Of a DNA stretch of 64,000 nt, positions 1-10,869 are shown in pieces. Under the pieces are notes generated by a model, which was given only the letters and a program-made list of their open reading frames with translations, did no database searches and was not told the origin of the DNA. The translations under genes and the position numbers were made by a program. Within the stretch, counting starts at the first letter, position 1. Each line of letters starts with the position of its first letter. The stretch is from Colius striatus (taxonomy: Eukaryota; Chordata; Aves; Coliiformes; Coliidae): assembly GCF_028858725.1 (NCBI RefSeq), contig NC_084774.1, positions 8,406,001 through 8,470,000 on the forward strand, given 5' to 3'.

Positions 1-308
1 TATCATTGGCCATCACTGAGCACAGCCTGGCTCCATCCTCCTCACACCCACCCTTTACATGTTTGTAATCACTGAGACTTGTGTCATTTAAGGCTTTTCC
101 AAGGACAGATGGACTACCACACAGGACCATGCTCTTCACAGCACAATTGCTATAGCTACGACCCAAAGGGAGATGCCAACGTTTGCCTGTGAGTAGCACA
201 TCACCCAGCTGCCATCCTGCTCAGGACAGCAACAGGCTGGTAGCCACGGGAGGCTTTTATCAAGTCACTCGTGCCAGCGGGGGTCAGAGGGGTTTCTGAA
301 CGCCTCAC

Positions 309-3003
309 CTTGCCCTGGAACAGCTGCTGTATCTCTGCCGTGTAGGGCTCCGAGTCGGTGGCGATATACACGGACTTGGCTTCCGTCTTTGCCACCCAGA
401 GGCCGAGGGCGCGGCGGATCTCGCGCAGGCCGGGCAGACACATGTCCATGGTGAGCGGCGCCGCCGCGCTCCGCTCGTAGCCCACGCACTGCGGCGAGGC
501 CATGAGGTGCGGCCCGGCCGTGCCCTCCTTCAGCATGTTGCAGGCGTTCTTCTGCCCAAGGGAGACCAGAGAAAACCTCACTTTGGAACGGCCAGAGTGT
601 GAGGGAACACTGCCCCAGGCCCTGGCTCTGCCTGCTGCAGAGGGCGCTGCCAACGAGCTGCCGTGGGGCCGGGGCAGCCAGCACAGCTCCTCCTCAGGCA
701 GCTTCCCTCAGCCTGGGGCAGCTGCCCGGGGCACAGCAGCCAGCCTGGCACAGGGACCCTACCCAGTCTGAGCCAATCCTCAGGTGAATTCCCACGTAGG
801 GCCTGACCAGCAGGGAGTGGATATAGGCTTCTCCTTTCTTCACCATGGCATCAGACCACACCATGTACTTCTGCAGGGGCCGGTGCTCCTCCAAGACTGG
901 AAACTGGGCTGGGGCTCCAGGTAGGGCGAGGACAGGGTGCTCAGATGGGGGAAACCTACAGCAAAAGCACCCAGCAGACCCAAACATGACATCTTGTGTG
1001 CACCACCTGGCACAGACTACTGTGCATGAACTCTGTGAAGGCCAGTGGAAGGGATGAACACTCTGAACTAGAACAGCATCTGCTGCTCCAGGTCTACCCA
1101 AGCCAGATCCTGACCATTCTGGCACATGAACAGAGCACTGGAGCAAAGGTCAGGTTCTGCTTTCACCTGCAATGAGCAAATGAGTGCTGCTGGACAGACA
1201 AAAAGCAGGATCTCACCACATGGTGATGAGCTAGCGAGCAAGGACAGCTTAGCTTTTCATCCCAGACTAGGGCAAATCTGTCACTCAAATGTTCTGACAT
1301 TCTGTCACCACTGAAGTGGCTCTGAAAACAGGAGGCAACAAAAATCCCCCCAGCTCACGCTCAGCAACCCACCACTGAATTCTTTGTCAGGAGGAATTAC
1401 ACATTACCAACAAACACTGCAACTGAATATTGCTGGTGCAGAAATCCCCCAGCCTGACGGAGCTCAGGCCCCAGGCTGCCCACAGGCTTGGGCTCAGCCA
1501 GTACTTCATGCCCAACCACAGAGAGTTTAAACTGTATTGCTAAGGAAACCCTTCAGTCTCTCCCCTCCAAACACAAAAGCTTCTCACAGCACCTACAACT
1601 GTATCTATGACTCGTTCTGCAGCAGCACACCAGCACTTCCACATCCCCTCACTACCTTTGGATCCAGTGGTCCTTGTATGCAGCATTGAAGGAGATTCCC
1701 TTGAAGAGCTCTGATCTATCAAAATCCACTTGAAATTGATCCCAGAAGGGCCCAAAGGGATTTCCATCCTGAAAGGAAAGATGAGTGTTCAGAGCCTGAG
1801 AGGTAGAGCTGCTGAGATCCTAGACTGCTGAGCTGAGGAGCTTTCCCGTGGCAGGAGGAAAGCTGATCAAATACAGCAGCCTGTGTGTCACCCAATAGCT
1901 CCCCAGAAAGGAGGCAGCAAAACACACCAGAGCAAAACAACTCATACAAAGGCTGCCTTAGAAGAACAAGAACACCACGGCCCTCCAGCTCCTGTTTAAA
2001 ACAGGCTGCTTTAAAACCAGCAGCACGAGAGGTGGGAAACGGGCAGAGACCAGTGGGAGCTCAGCCACAGAGCTGCTGTCCTGCTGCACACCACTGCGTG
2101 GCCAAAACTCCTTATAGCACCGTCTTCCTGCCCCCCAAGCACTTGCTGACAAAGGAAGGTGTGAGAGGGCAGGCACTGCCCTGAGGGCTGGGAAAGGGAA
2201 CGCCCTGCGGGCACATTTAGGGTGGACAGTTTGCAAACCAACAGCGAGCTGAATGAGTCAGCCCTGCCCTGGGGCCCAGCAGCAGCAGCACGGGCTGCCC
2301 GGAGCTCACCTTCATGGGACACGTGCTCCTGTCGGCGCTCCGCTGTGCCGCAGCCTCGAAGCAGTACGCCACTCGCTGTCCGGGTGGCCAGTGCCGGGGC
2401 GCCAGCCGCCGCATGAACTGCTCCAAGGGGATGACGCGGTGGTAGCGCAGCAACGGCTCCAGCTTGAAGTGCTCCGTGTACGGAACGTGCAGCTGCGGGC
2501 GCGGCCCACGGCTTCACTCAGCGGGCGGCGGAACGTCCGGCCCCGGGGCGCGGAGCCTCGGCCGGGGCCCGCACCGCACCGCGCTTCACCCTGCCGGGAC
2601 CCAGCCCGCAGCCCCCTCCCCGCTCCCCCGACCCCTCCCCGGGGCTCACGTTGGTGTAGGGCGGGCGGTGGTGCCGGTACTCGATCCACGGCGGCACGGC
2701 CAGCGTCCGGTTGAGGGCCCGAGCGAAGGCCAGGGCTCCCAGGAAGTGCTCGGCCTGGTTCCCGAACCGGCCTGCGAGAGGGGCGACAGCGGCGCTCAGC
2801 CGGGGGCTCGGCCGCGGGGGCTCAGCCGGGGGGGCTCAGCCGGGGGTTCGGCCGCGGGGGCTCGGCGGCGGCGGGGCCTCACCCATGCAGGGGCAGTAGA
2901 GCACGTAACCGGCCTCGTCCCAGGCGGGGCCCGCGCCGGCGCCCGCCGGCAGCAGCAGCAGCAGGAGGAAGAGGAGACGGCGGAGCGCGCGCGGCGGCGC
3001 CAT
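309..3003 (-). CDS. POFUT1: POFUT1, GDP-fucose protein O-fucosyltransferase 1 (exons 1-6; 3' end outside window)
   Basis: POFUT1 is an ER-resident enzyme that adds O-fucose to Ser/Thr of EGF-like repeats, notably in Notch. Six coding exons are visible: 3003-2883, 2771-2650, 2492-2310, 1768-1656, 955-763 and 551-309. All are bounded by GT/AG sites and join in frame to 325 residues. The family is about 388 residues long, so one last exon of about 63 residues, with the ER-retention tail, lies left of base 1. The start gives a signal peptide ([20 protein letters not shown]), then [19 protein letters not shown]. Exon 5 ends in [10 protein letters not shown], whose Arg falls at residue 240, the GDP-fucose-contacting Arg of the family. 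Exon 6 holds [12 protein letters not shown] and MASPQCVGY. The gene shares a CpG promoter with PLAGL2. No disabling change was seen. Confidence 0.96.
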
Positions 3004-3660
3004 GGCGGCTCGGCGGAGGCCCCGGGCGCGCCGCCCCATCCCGGCATGCCCCGCGGCCCGCCGGAACGGCCTGGCCAGCGGGAAGCCGCCGCCATGGGGG
3101 CGGAAGCGGGAGAGCGACGTCACTCCCACAATGCCCCGCACAATGGGGCCGGCGGGGCCTGGGCCGGAGCCGCGCCTGGCGGGGCCCCGGGGAACGGGGT
3201 GAGTGCGGGGGGGGGGGCGGGGGAGGAGGGCTGCGGGGGGGGGGGCGGCACCGGCGCGGAGAGGGCCGGCACGGAGGGCGGCGTCACGGCGGGCCCCGTC
3301 CCCTCGGCGGCGGGGTCCCCTCAGGGCACAGGGGGGGCGGGGGACGGGGGCGTAGGCCGGGCCCGCCTCCCCCCTCCCTCCCGTCAGGGCTGCGCCATGG
3401 TAACGGGGGGGCGCGGCACGTGCGCGGCCCCCGCCACCGGCCCTTCCCCGACGCGGGCTCTGCCGTTGCCAGCGGCGGAGCTGCCAGCGGCTCCCCCCGG
3501 ACACGCTCCGGGCAACCCGGCCCCGGCCGCGGGCAGCTCCGCGGTTCGCAGCCAGCGTGGCCGCACCGTCCCTTGGGGGTTTTGCGGCCGCTTTGGGGCC
3601 GAGCGGGTGGTAAAAGCGGGTTTTGGTAGCATAAGTAAATCGTGGCGGAGCCGTGTCGGC
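2500..3660. promoter_or_regulatory. CpG-island bidirectional promoter of POFUT1 (-) and PLAGL2 (+)
   Basis: This GC- and CpG-dense stretch covers the POFUT1 start codon at 3003 and the probable PLAGL2 non-coding first exon, whose donor GTGAGTGC begins at 3199. The two transcription units diverge within about 200 bases. At about 3123-3139 is CTCCCACAATGCCCCGC, close to the ZNF143/STAF element typical of divergent CpG promoters. It is preceded by CGACGTCA, one base off a CRE. Runs of G at about 3209-3245 could form G-quadruplexes. Long open frames through this island are base-composition artefacts. Confidence 0.75.
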
Positions 3661-6037
3661 GTTTGGAGCTTTCCCGGCGGTGCAGGGAGAGGGTTCGCGC
3701 GTTTAAAGTCCCGTCTGTGGTCACGTCAGGGAAGGAGAGGGTGGATGGGGAGCTCGGTTGGATGGGGAGATCATCCTGGGAGATGGTGTGTCTGCTCCCA
3801 GCCTGTGGGAAAGCTGCAGCAGCTTCTCCCTGGGCCTTAAACGCAAACTCTGCACAGAGTGTTTTTCCAGAATGTGTAAGTGAGCAAGTGAAGGAAAGTG
3901 AGAGCAACGCTTGAGCTGCCCTGCTGGGAAAGGGTGAAAAGCCTCTGTCTCTGGAAGCAGCCGGAGTCCCTCACTGCAATGCAACAAGGGTTTTCCTAAG
4001 GGCTGTCAGGGGTCCTGAAGGACATGGCAGTCGGGGTTTGTGACTGCAGGAAAGCTGTAAGAAACACAGCTCCTGTCTTCCACTGATGCTGTGCCAGACC
4101 CTCATCTGGTGTGTTTGTTTGGGTTTGTTTGCTCATGCCACAGCTGCCACAGTGCCCCAGGACATGCATTTAGACTTAGAACCAGACCCAACTAGGTCAA
4201 GCCTTTTTTCTTGCTAGACCCTTACCATTTTAAAGTAAAGTTGATAAAGTTTTCCAGTTACAGAGGTTACCACACCTTTCCTCCGTGGGACTGGGGTTTC
4301 TGCTCTGAAGGCAATAGTTAATGTGCCTGATTATGACAGACAGCAAAATTCAAGGTCTGTCTCCTTTCAGGTAGCTTTGGAACCAGCACAGATGGCTGAG
4401 CTTGTTCAGAGGGACAGAAGCAACAACCTGAGCAAGTGGCAAAGACTCCTGGCACATGTGCACAGCCCTCGACAGGAGGTAGAGACCCTTCCTCTTTTAT
4501 GGCCCGCGTCTGGTACTGAGGGGAACTGCTCCAGACTGAGACACCTACAGAGGCTGAGTGCTGGGACCCACAGGGCTCCTGTGCCCTACCCCAGGGGCAC
4601 CTCAGCAGATCCAGCCCTTTATTGTTCTGTTCTGCCCACGCAGATTCAGCCTGCACAGAGCTGAGTTCTGTTCTTGACAGACATTTCCAGACCTCCCAGG
4701 GACAGGTTTTCTCAGGAGTCCTCCCATTTCCCAGTGTTTCCCATCCTGAGGGAGCCACTCACGCTACCCTGAGGGCTGCTGGAGCCACTCACACTGCTGT
4801 GAGGGCTGCTGGAGCTGCAGTGACTGTTCATAACGTTCTTCATGGGGGTTGGTGAGTTCCCTTCTAGTTGCACATCCTGCCCACAACTGGCACTCGTGGT
4901 GATGGTGCAGGCAGGAAGTTCCTCCTCTGAAGCAATCATGGAGTGAGAAAGAGCTTGAGGGTTTGGTGCTATTTTAAGAAGAGTTTCTCAGGCAGCTAAA
5001 TTCAGTGAAAGATCTTTTCTGAGGGTTTGCTGTCAGCCAGACATTGCCCAGATCAGGCGTTGGCAGAAGTGTCTGAGAACACAGCCCTTCACCAGCCAGA
5101 CAAACACAACTCAGGAATGACCTGCTGAGGGAGATTAATGTAGACTCTCATCCACCTGAAAGGCAGCAGAGCATAGGGAAGAGAGAGTGTGGTGAACAGT
5201 AACGGGTTGGAGCTTCCATTGTCAATGGAGAAGAGCATAAAGTAATCAAAACCATTGAAATTGCTCGTTAGTGTAGCAAAACCGCCACATCCAGGGAGGC
5301 AGAATCTGCCCCACAGTAGGAAAGTGAAAATACCATGACTAATATCCCCCTGAAGAGAAGAGGCATCTGCTGCCTTCCTGAAACAGGGCTGGTGGTGCTG
5401 GTAAGAGCGAGTTTTGTTCCCCATCCCCGTTGCCCCATGTGTGGGAGTTCAGGTTGGTCTGCTGGGAGATGGTGTTGCTGCTGCCCCAGGGTGGGAGCAG
5501 AGTAGATAGGAAAAAATGCAAGAGAAGCTTAGTTTCTGTGAGAAGCTCTAGCAGGGAATTCCATGTGAGCAAAGATCGAGAGCAGGTCTTGAAGAACGTG
5601 ACAAAAGGGGCAGAGAAGTGATCCCCAAAACCCAGGGGGAAAGGTGAGGTCTTCAGAGCTACAGAGAGACCCCGTCTGGTACTTCAGGAGGAGATGCACA
5701 GAAGAGGCAACACTGGCTCTTAATAGTTGCACAAATGTCATTCAGAGAAAGGTTTAACGTCCTTTTCATCGGGGAACAGGGGGATAAAAGACAGCAAATG
5801 TGGGGCTCGGGGTGCCCTGTGCCTCTGTACTCACAGCAGCCTCGTGTAGCGCTGCCTGAGTGCTCCCACGGGTTTGTGTGCAGGGGCAGGATGCAGCATG
5901 CCAACAGCAACCCTTGTGTGATTGCAGGTGAAGGTGTTTGGCTGTTAGAGCCGTCTGGTCACAGAGGGTTCCAGGAGAGAAGTGCAGCGCCCGCTGGCTG
6001 CTTCCGCTCGACATGGCCGTGTTCCACTAGACCTGCC

Positions 6038-8261
6038 ATGACGGCATTTTTCCCCGGTGTTCCCAACTGGATGCAAGATGCAAAGCAGGAGGAGGAAGAG
6101 ACGGGCTGGAAATTAGTCCCCAGACCAAGAGGTGAAGAGACAGAGAGTCAGGGCAAGTGCCAATGTGAAATATCGGAGCCCTCCTTCCCCAGTGTGGACA
6201 AGCTGAGAACTCACCCGCTTCCTCACGGCGAGCAGAGACCCTACAACTGCCCCCAGCTGCACTGTGGCAAGGCCTTTGCTTCCAAGTACAAGCTGTACAG
6301 GTGGGTAACTGCTGAGTGCCTCTGCAGAGGGGAAAACCCCTCCCTCGTGTTGGCTGGGCTTGAATTTCTGAGAAGGTGGAGGAGGGGAAATGCCCTTGTT
6401 ACCTGGCACAGCAGCTGCCAGGCAGTACTGTCCTTGGCATCTTTTTAAGCACCTTCCAGAGAACCTCAGATGACTCTTTATCCTGAGCTTGGGCTGTTTT
6501 GTGTTTTACTGAGGAGGAAACTGAAGCAGAAAGTGAAGGTCACAGATTAGAAAACGAGATGAAACGCACAAACAGCATTCTCATTTGACAAGCCCCGACT
6601 TTAATCACAGAAATGCTTCTATGGCAGCTCTTGTTGTAGCAGGAAGGTCTTACTTACTGAAATGTAGCAGAGAATAGTTGAACCACATGATCCCCAGGAA
6701 TGTGAGGTGAAGCCCAGTGTCAGGGGGTGGGACATCCCGAGGTGCTGCCTGCGCAACGGCTCCTGATGGCAGGCAGCCTGCAGACACCCACCACCTGCCC
6801 CTTGGAGAGCAGGAGCCCAGCAGCGGGCTGCAGTGCCCGTGTGGGGTGGCAGCTGAAGGGGGGACAGGCACTGCCGGGACAGGGCTGTAGCTGCCCCCTC
6901 GGGCATGGGGCTCCACACGGCCTTCGGCGGCAGCAAACGCTGCCGGGGACTTCTCGTGGGCTGAAGAGTAGAACACGAGGGAAACGGTTGTGCTGGGGGC
7001 TGGGAACCGGTCTGAACTCCACCACTTTCCTCCCACCAGGCACATGGCCACGCACTCTGCTCAGAAGCCTCACCAGTGCATGTACTGCGAGAAGATGTTC
7101 CACCGCAAGGATCACCTCCGCAACCACCTGCAGACCCACGACCCCAACAAGGAGGCTCTGCACTGCCCCGAGTGCGGCAAGAACTACAACACCAAGCTGG
7201 GCTTCCGGCGGCACCTGGCCATGCACGCGGCGGCCAGCGGCGACCTCAGCTGCAAGGTGTGTCTGCAGAGCTTCGAGAGCACCCAGGTCCTGCTGGAGCA
7301 CCTCAAGGCCCATTCCCGGCGGGCGTCGGGGGGCGCCAAGGAGAAGAAGCACCCGTGTGACCACTGCGACAGGCGCTTCTACACCCGCAAGGACGTGCGC
7401 AGGCACCTGGTGGTGCACACGGGGAGGAAGGACTTCTTGTGCCAGTACTGCGCCCAGAGGTTTGGGAGGAAAGATCATCTGACCAGGCACATGAAGAAGA
7501 GCCACTCCCAGGAACTGCTGAAGATCAAGACGGAGCCAGTCGACATGCTGGGGCTCCTGAGCTGCAGCTCGTCTGTCGCGGTGAAGGAAGAGCTGAGTCC
7601 TGTCCTGTGCGTGGCATCCAGAGACATGATGGGGGGCAAGAGCTTCCCTGGCATGCTGCCCGTGGGCATGTACAGCACGCACCTCCAGACCATGCCGAGC
7701 TCAGGGATGCCCCACTCCTTGGTTCCCAACTCTCTTCCCGTGGGAATGAGCTATCCTCTGGAGTCGTCTTCTCCCATCTCCTCCCCACCGCAGCCTCCTC
7801 CAAAGTATCAGCTTGGATCTACCTCATATTTGCCTGAGAAACTACCCAAAGTAGAGGTGGACAGCTTTTTGTCAGACTTCCCTGGCAGCCTGTCTCTCTC
7901 ATCTGGTGAGCCTCAGTCCTCCTCGCCTCAGCCGCCCCCCCTGGATGAGGCTTTGCTTTCCAAGAGCCCCGCTAACCTTTCGGAGGCTCTCTGTGCTGCT
8001 AACATGGACTTCTCTCATCTTCTTGGCTTCCTCCCCCTAAACCTTCCTCCTTGCAATCCACCCGTGTCGTCAGGGGGATTGGTCATGGGCTACTCACAGG
8101 GGGAGGCACAGCCACTGCTTACCACTTTGCAACACCAACCTCAAGAGTCTCCTGGAGCTGGGGCCTCACTGAACTTTGGGCCCCTTCATTCGTTGCCCCC
8201 CGTCTTCACCTCCAGCTTGAGCACAACCACACTGCCACGTTTCCACCAGGCGTTCCAATAA
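6038..8261 (+). CDS. PLAGL2: PLAGL2, PLAG-family C2H2 zinc-finger transcription factor
   Basis: Nuclear DNA-binding activator of the PLAG1/PLAGL1/PLAGL2 family. Two coding exons, 6038-6300 and 7040-8261, join within an Arg codon (AG|G) to give 494 residues, against 496 in human. The start MTAFFPGVPNWMQDAKQEEE is the family N terminus. An atypical first finger (CQCEIS) is followed by six regular C2H2 fingers, among them YNCPQLHCGKAFASKYKLYR and HPCDHCDRRFYTRKDVRRH. Fingers end near residue 250. The C-terminal half is a Ser/Pro-rich activation region with the likely SUMO sites IKTE and VKEE, ending LPRFHQAFQ. The frame is open and all Cys and His ligands checked are present. An upstream in-frame ATG does not continue, so 6038 is the start. 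Confidence 0.97.
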
Positions 8262-8767
8262 GCTGACCGTGGCACTGGAGGACAGAGCTTTCAGCCACCC
8301 TTCTGCAGAGAGCCTTAAAAACGCACAACTCTTCCCCTGGGGGAGCGAAAGCTTTGCAGAGCCGCCTCCGGGCAGGAGGTGTCTGATCTCTGGCTGGAGC
8401 ACTTGTAAGACTGGAACAGCATCTATCCCTGTGCCAGTCCCAGTCCTGTACAGCAGGAAGATTTCAGCTAATAGACTGGATGTATTTTATCTAACTTTGA
8501 ATCTGTGAATCAGGAGCCACGCTTAGCACTGACCTTCCCCGAGACCCCGGAGCGCTTTGGGAAGGGACTGCCCCTGAGGAGGAGCTGAGGCTCTTTCATC
8601 TCGGGCTAAATTGAAGAGTCCAGCTTCCATTTCATGTTACCACACTGCAATTCTGGCAAAACAGCCAACGTCTCCCCGTGGAGAAGGAGAAGTCAGGACA
8701 CCCACTCTGTGTGAAGCCGACGGGGAAGAGGCGTCCTTCCCCACTACCTCTCATCCCCCCATGGAGC

Positions 8768-8945
8768 ACAGCTCACCCCTCAGAGCACAGCTGGCTCCAC
8801 AGCAGCTCACCCCACGGAGCACAGCTGGCTCCACAGCAGCTCACCCCACGGAGCACGGCTCACCCCACGGAGCACAGCTGGCTCCACAGCAGCTCACCCC
8901 ACGGAGCACAGCTCACCCCACGGAGCACATCTGGCTCCACAGCAG
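8768..8945. repeat. Minisatellite in the PLAGL2 3' UTR, unit about 34 bp
   Basis: Tandem array in which CACGGAGCACAGCTGGCTCC and CACAGCAGCTCACCC alternate. There are about five units, some shortened to about 19 bp (CACGGAGCACGGCTCACCC). It lies about 500 bases after the PLAGL2 stop. Sharp identity between units suggests recent expansion. Confidence 0.9.
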
Positions 8946-10844
8946 TGTTAAGCAACGAGGCCGTTTACACAGTGAGTTTGGAGGCATCGCCTCGCTCTCC
9001 TCTCGGAGCTGTTTGCTTAAACTCGTTACAGGGAACATTGTTTACACAACACAAATCTGTTTCTGCCATTACAGACATAGGAGGCACCAGAACCCGCTGG
9101 GTTTCTCGCTGGTGTAGCTTAGAACACTGTTTACACAACGAAGTCAGGTTGCACTGATTTCTCCCCACTGATCATGTTCTTCCCCCATGGGGAAACACAC
9201 TGAGCTCGGACCACTTCAGCCTCTGCAGGCAGCAGCTCCCCACGTCTGCTCCCCGGCTGCGGCATGTTGGGGGCACGGGGCAGCTCGGCACCCACCCAGG
9301 GGCTGGGGACAGTCCTTGGAAACGCTGCCCCTGGGCAGGCAGAATGGGCATCTGTTTTGGAAACCAAAGCATGTGAAGAAACGAGGTGAGGAGCCCGGGG
9401 CCAGCAGCAGGGAGCAGCCCCAGGCAGTGGGGAGCGGGCTGCAAGCCCCGCTGCACAGGAGGAGCGCAGTACGAGTTCCTTCGGGCCTTTCCAGCCTAGC
9501 AGCTGAGTGAGGTCAGTACCCCCTTTTCGGCTTATCCATGAAGCAGTCTCTTAGGAGATACATTTTTACCTCTATCCCAAGGTGATAACATCCAGGAAGT
9601 GGGAGGAAGACCTGGCCCCAGCTTGGTGTACACCCTGTCAGGGCATCTGATGCGTTTTCCCCAACACTAACCGTTCCAGCGGGCACTGAGGGCCCCAACC
9701 CTGCAGCACAGCCACCCTCTGGCTTGGCTTTTGGTCCCGCTGCCCTTTCTGTACCCACCTCCTCGAGCTTTGCCTCCTGAAGTCCTGCTTCCCCTGCTCC
9801 ACCACTTAACATTCTTCCATGGACTGTCCACCTGGTGGGTGCTGAGTCCTTCGGCATCAGCCCTGGCTCCTGCTCCTGGGCCCCGTGTGCTGCAGGTGGT
9901 GCCCCACGAGGCCGATCTCCCCGTACACCAGTGCACATCTGTGCACACAGACACACACACCCTCATACCTCAGCATGGAGGACCCACTGTAAGCCAACAT
10001 AAACCAGGAGATGATCGAGATTGTTCTCCATAAACCTGTAAAACACAGCATCTACCTCTGCTCTGTGGTGTCAGCTCCGTCAGCGAGGCCGGACACGTCC
10101 CTGGCAGTGCATTGAACCTTCTGCTGAGCCACCCATCCCACTGCACCCCTTCTCCAGAGGCTTCTCCCCCTCCCCCAGAGGCTTCTCCCCCTCCCATTTT
10201 ACCCAAGAATTTTACTTTTAATTTAGCTTAGTGATTGTTCCCAGAGTGACTGTTAGAGATCCACCGATTCTCCCACACTTAGACCAGGCAGTTTAGGTTA
10301 GCCAGCAATGCTGCAAAGAATACTTTTGTATCAAAATGTAATATAAGATTTATTTACCTCAGCAATATCCTGTGGCAATGATCTCCCCCAGTGAAATGCA
10401 GTACATCCCTCCCTCCTCTGTCAAACGTTGCCTTTTGAAGTCCAATGAGTGCCTTCTCGTTCTCTAGCGTAGAAAGGGTAAACAGGGCATTGCAGCTTCT
10501 CTGTTTGCTGTCACCAAATACCTCAGGCCTCTCCTCTGTTGCTTTTCTCTCTGCAAATCACTGTTACCACTATATGCAAGCCTTAGCCCTGCCTTCAGTT
10601 GAGGGGATCTTCTTAACTGCGTGTTTTGTTGTGAGAAACAGCTGCTCAGAGCTGGTCCCTCGCAGCCAGTGAGGATGGGCAGGATTATGCAACGCCCTGG
10701 CACCCCTCCTCCTGCTCCCCAGCCTTCAGCTTTCTTGCTTTTTGCCTGCATTGTACTCTGAACAGACATCAGCACTGGATTCCTTTAGCAGTGGTAGCTA
10801 AACTTAGAGCCAGGCATCTTCTTCCTACCAGTAGTCTGTCAAAG

Positions 10845-10850
10845 AATAAA
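10845..10850 (+). terminator. Candidate poly(A) signal AATAAA of PLAGL2
   Basis: This canonical AATAAA is the first good plus-strand signal after the PLAGL2 stop that is followed by a T- and TG-rich stretch (about 10858-10870). It would give a 3' UTR of about 2.6 kb. Confidence 0.5.
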
Positions 10851-10869
10851 TGGAATTCATTTTGCTATT

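Noticed and set aside
2464-3840. Open frame of 458 codons on the plus strand across the POFUT1/PLAGL2 promoter
   Set aside because: It runs through a CpG island and antisense POFUT1 exons, is Gly/Ala/Arg-rich and resembles no family.
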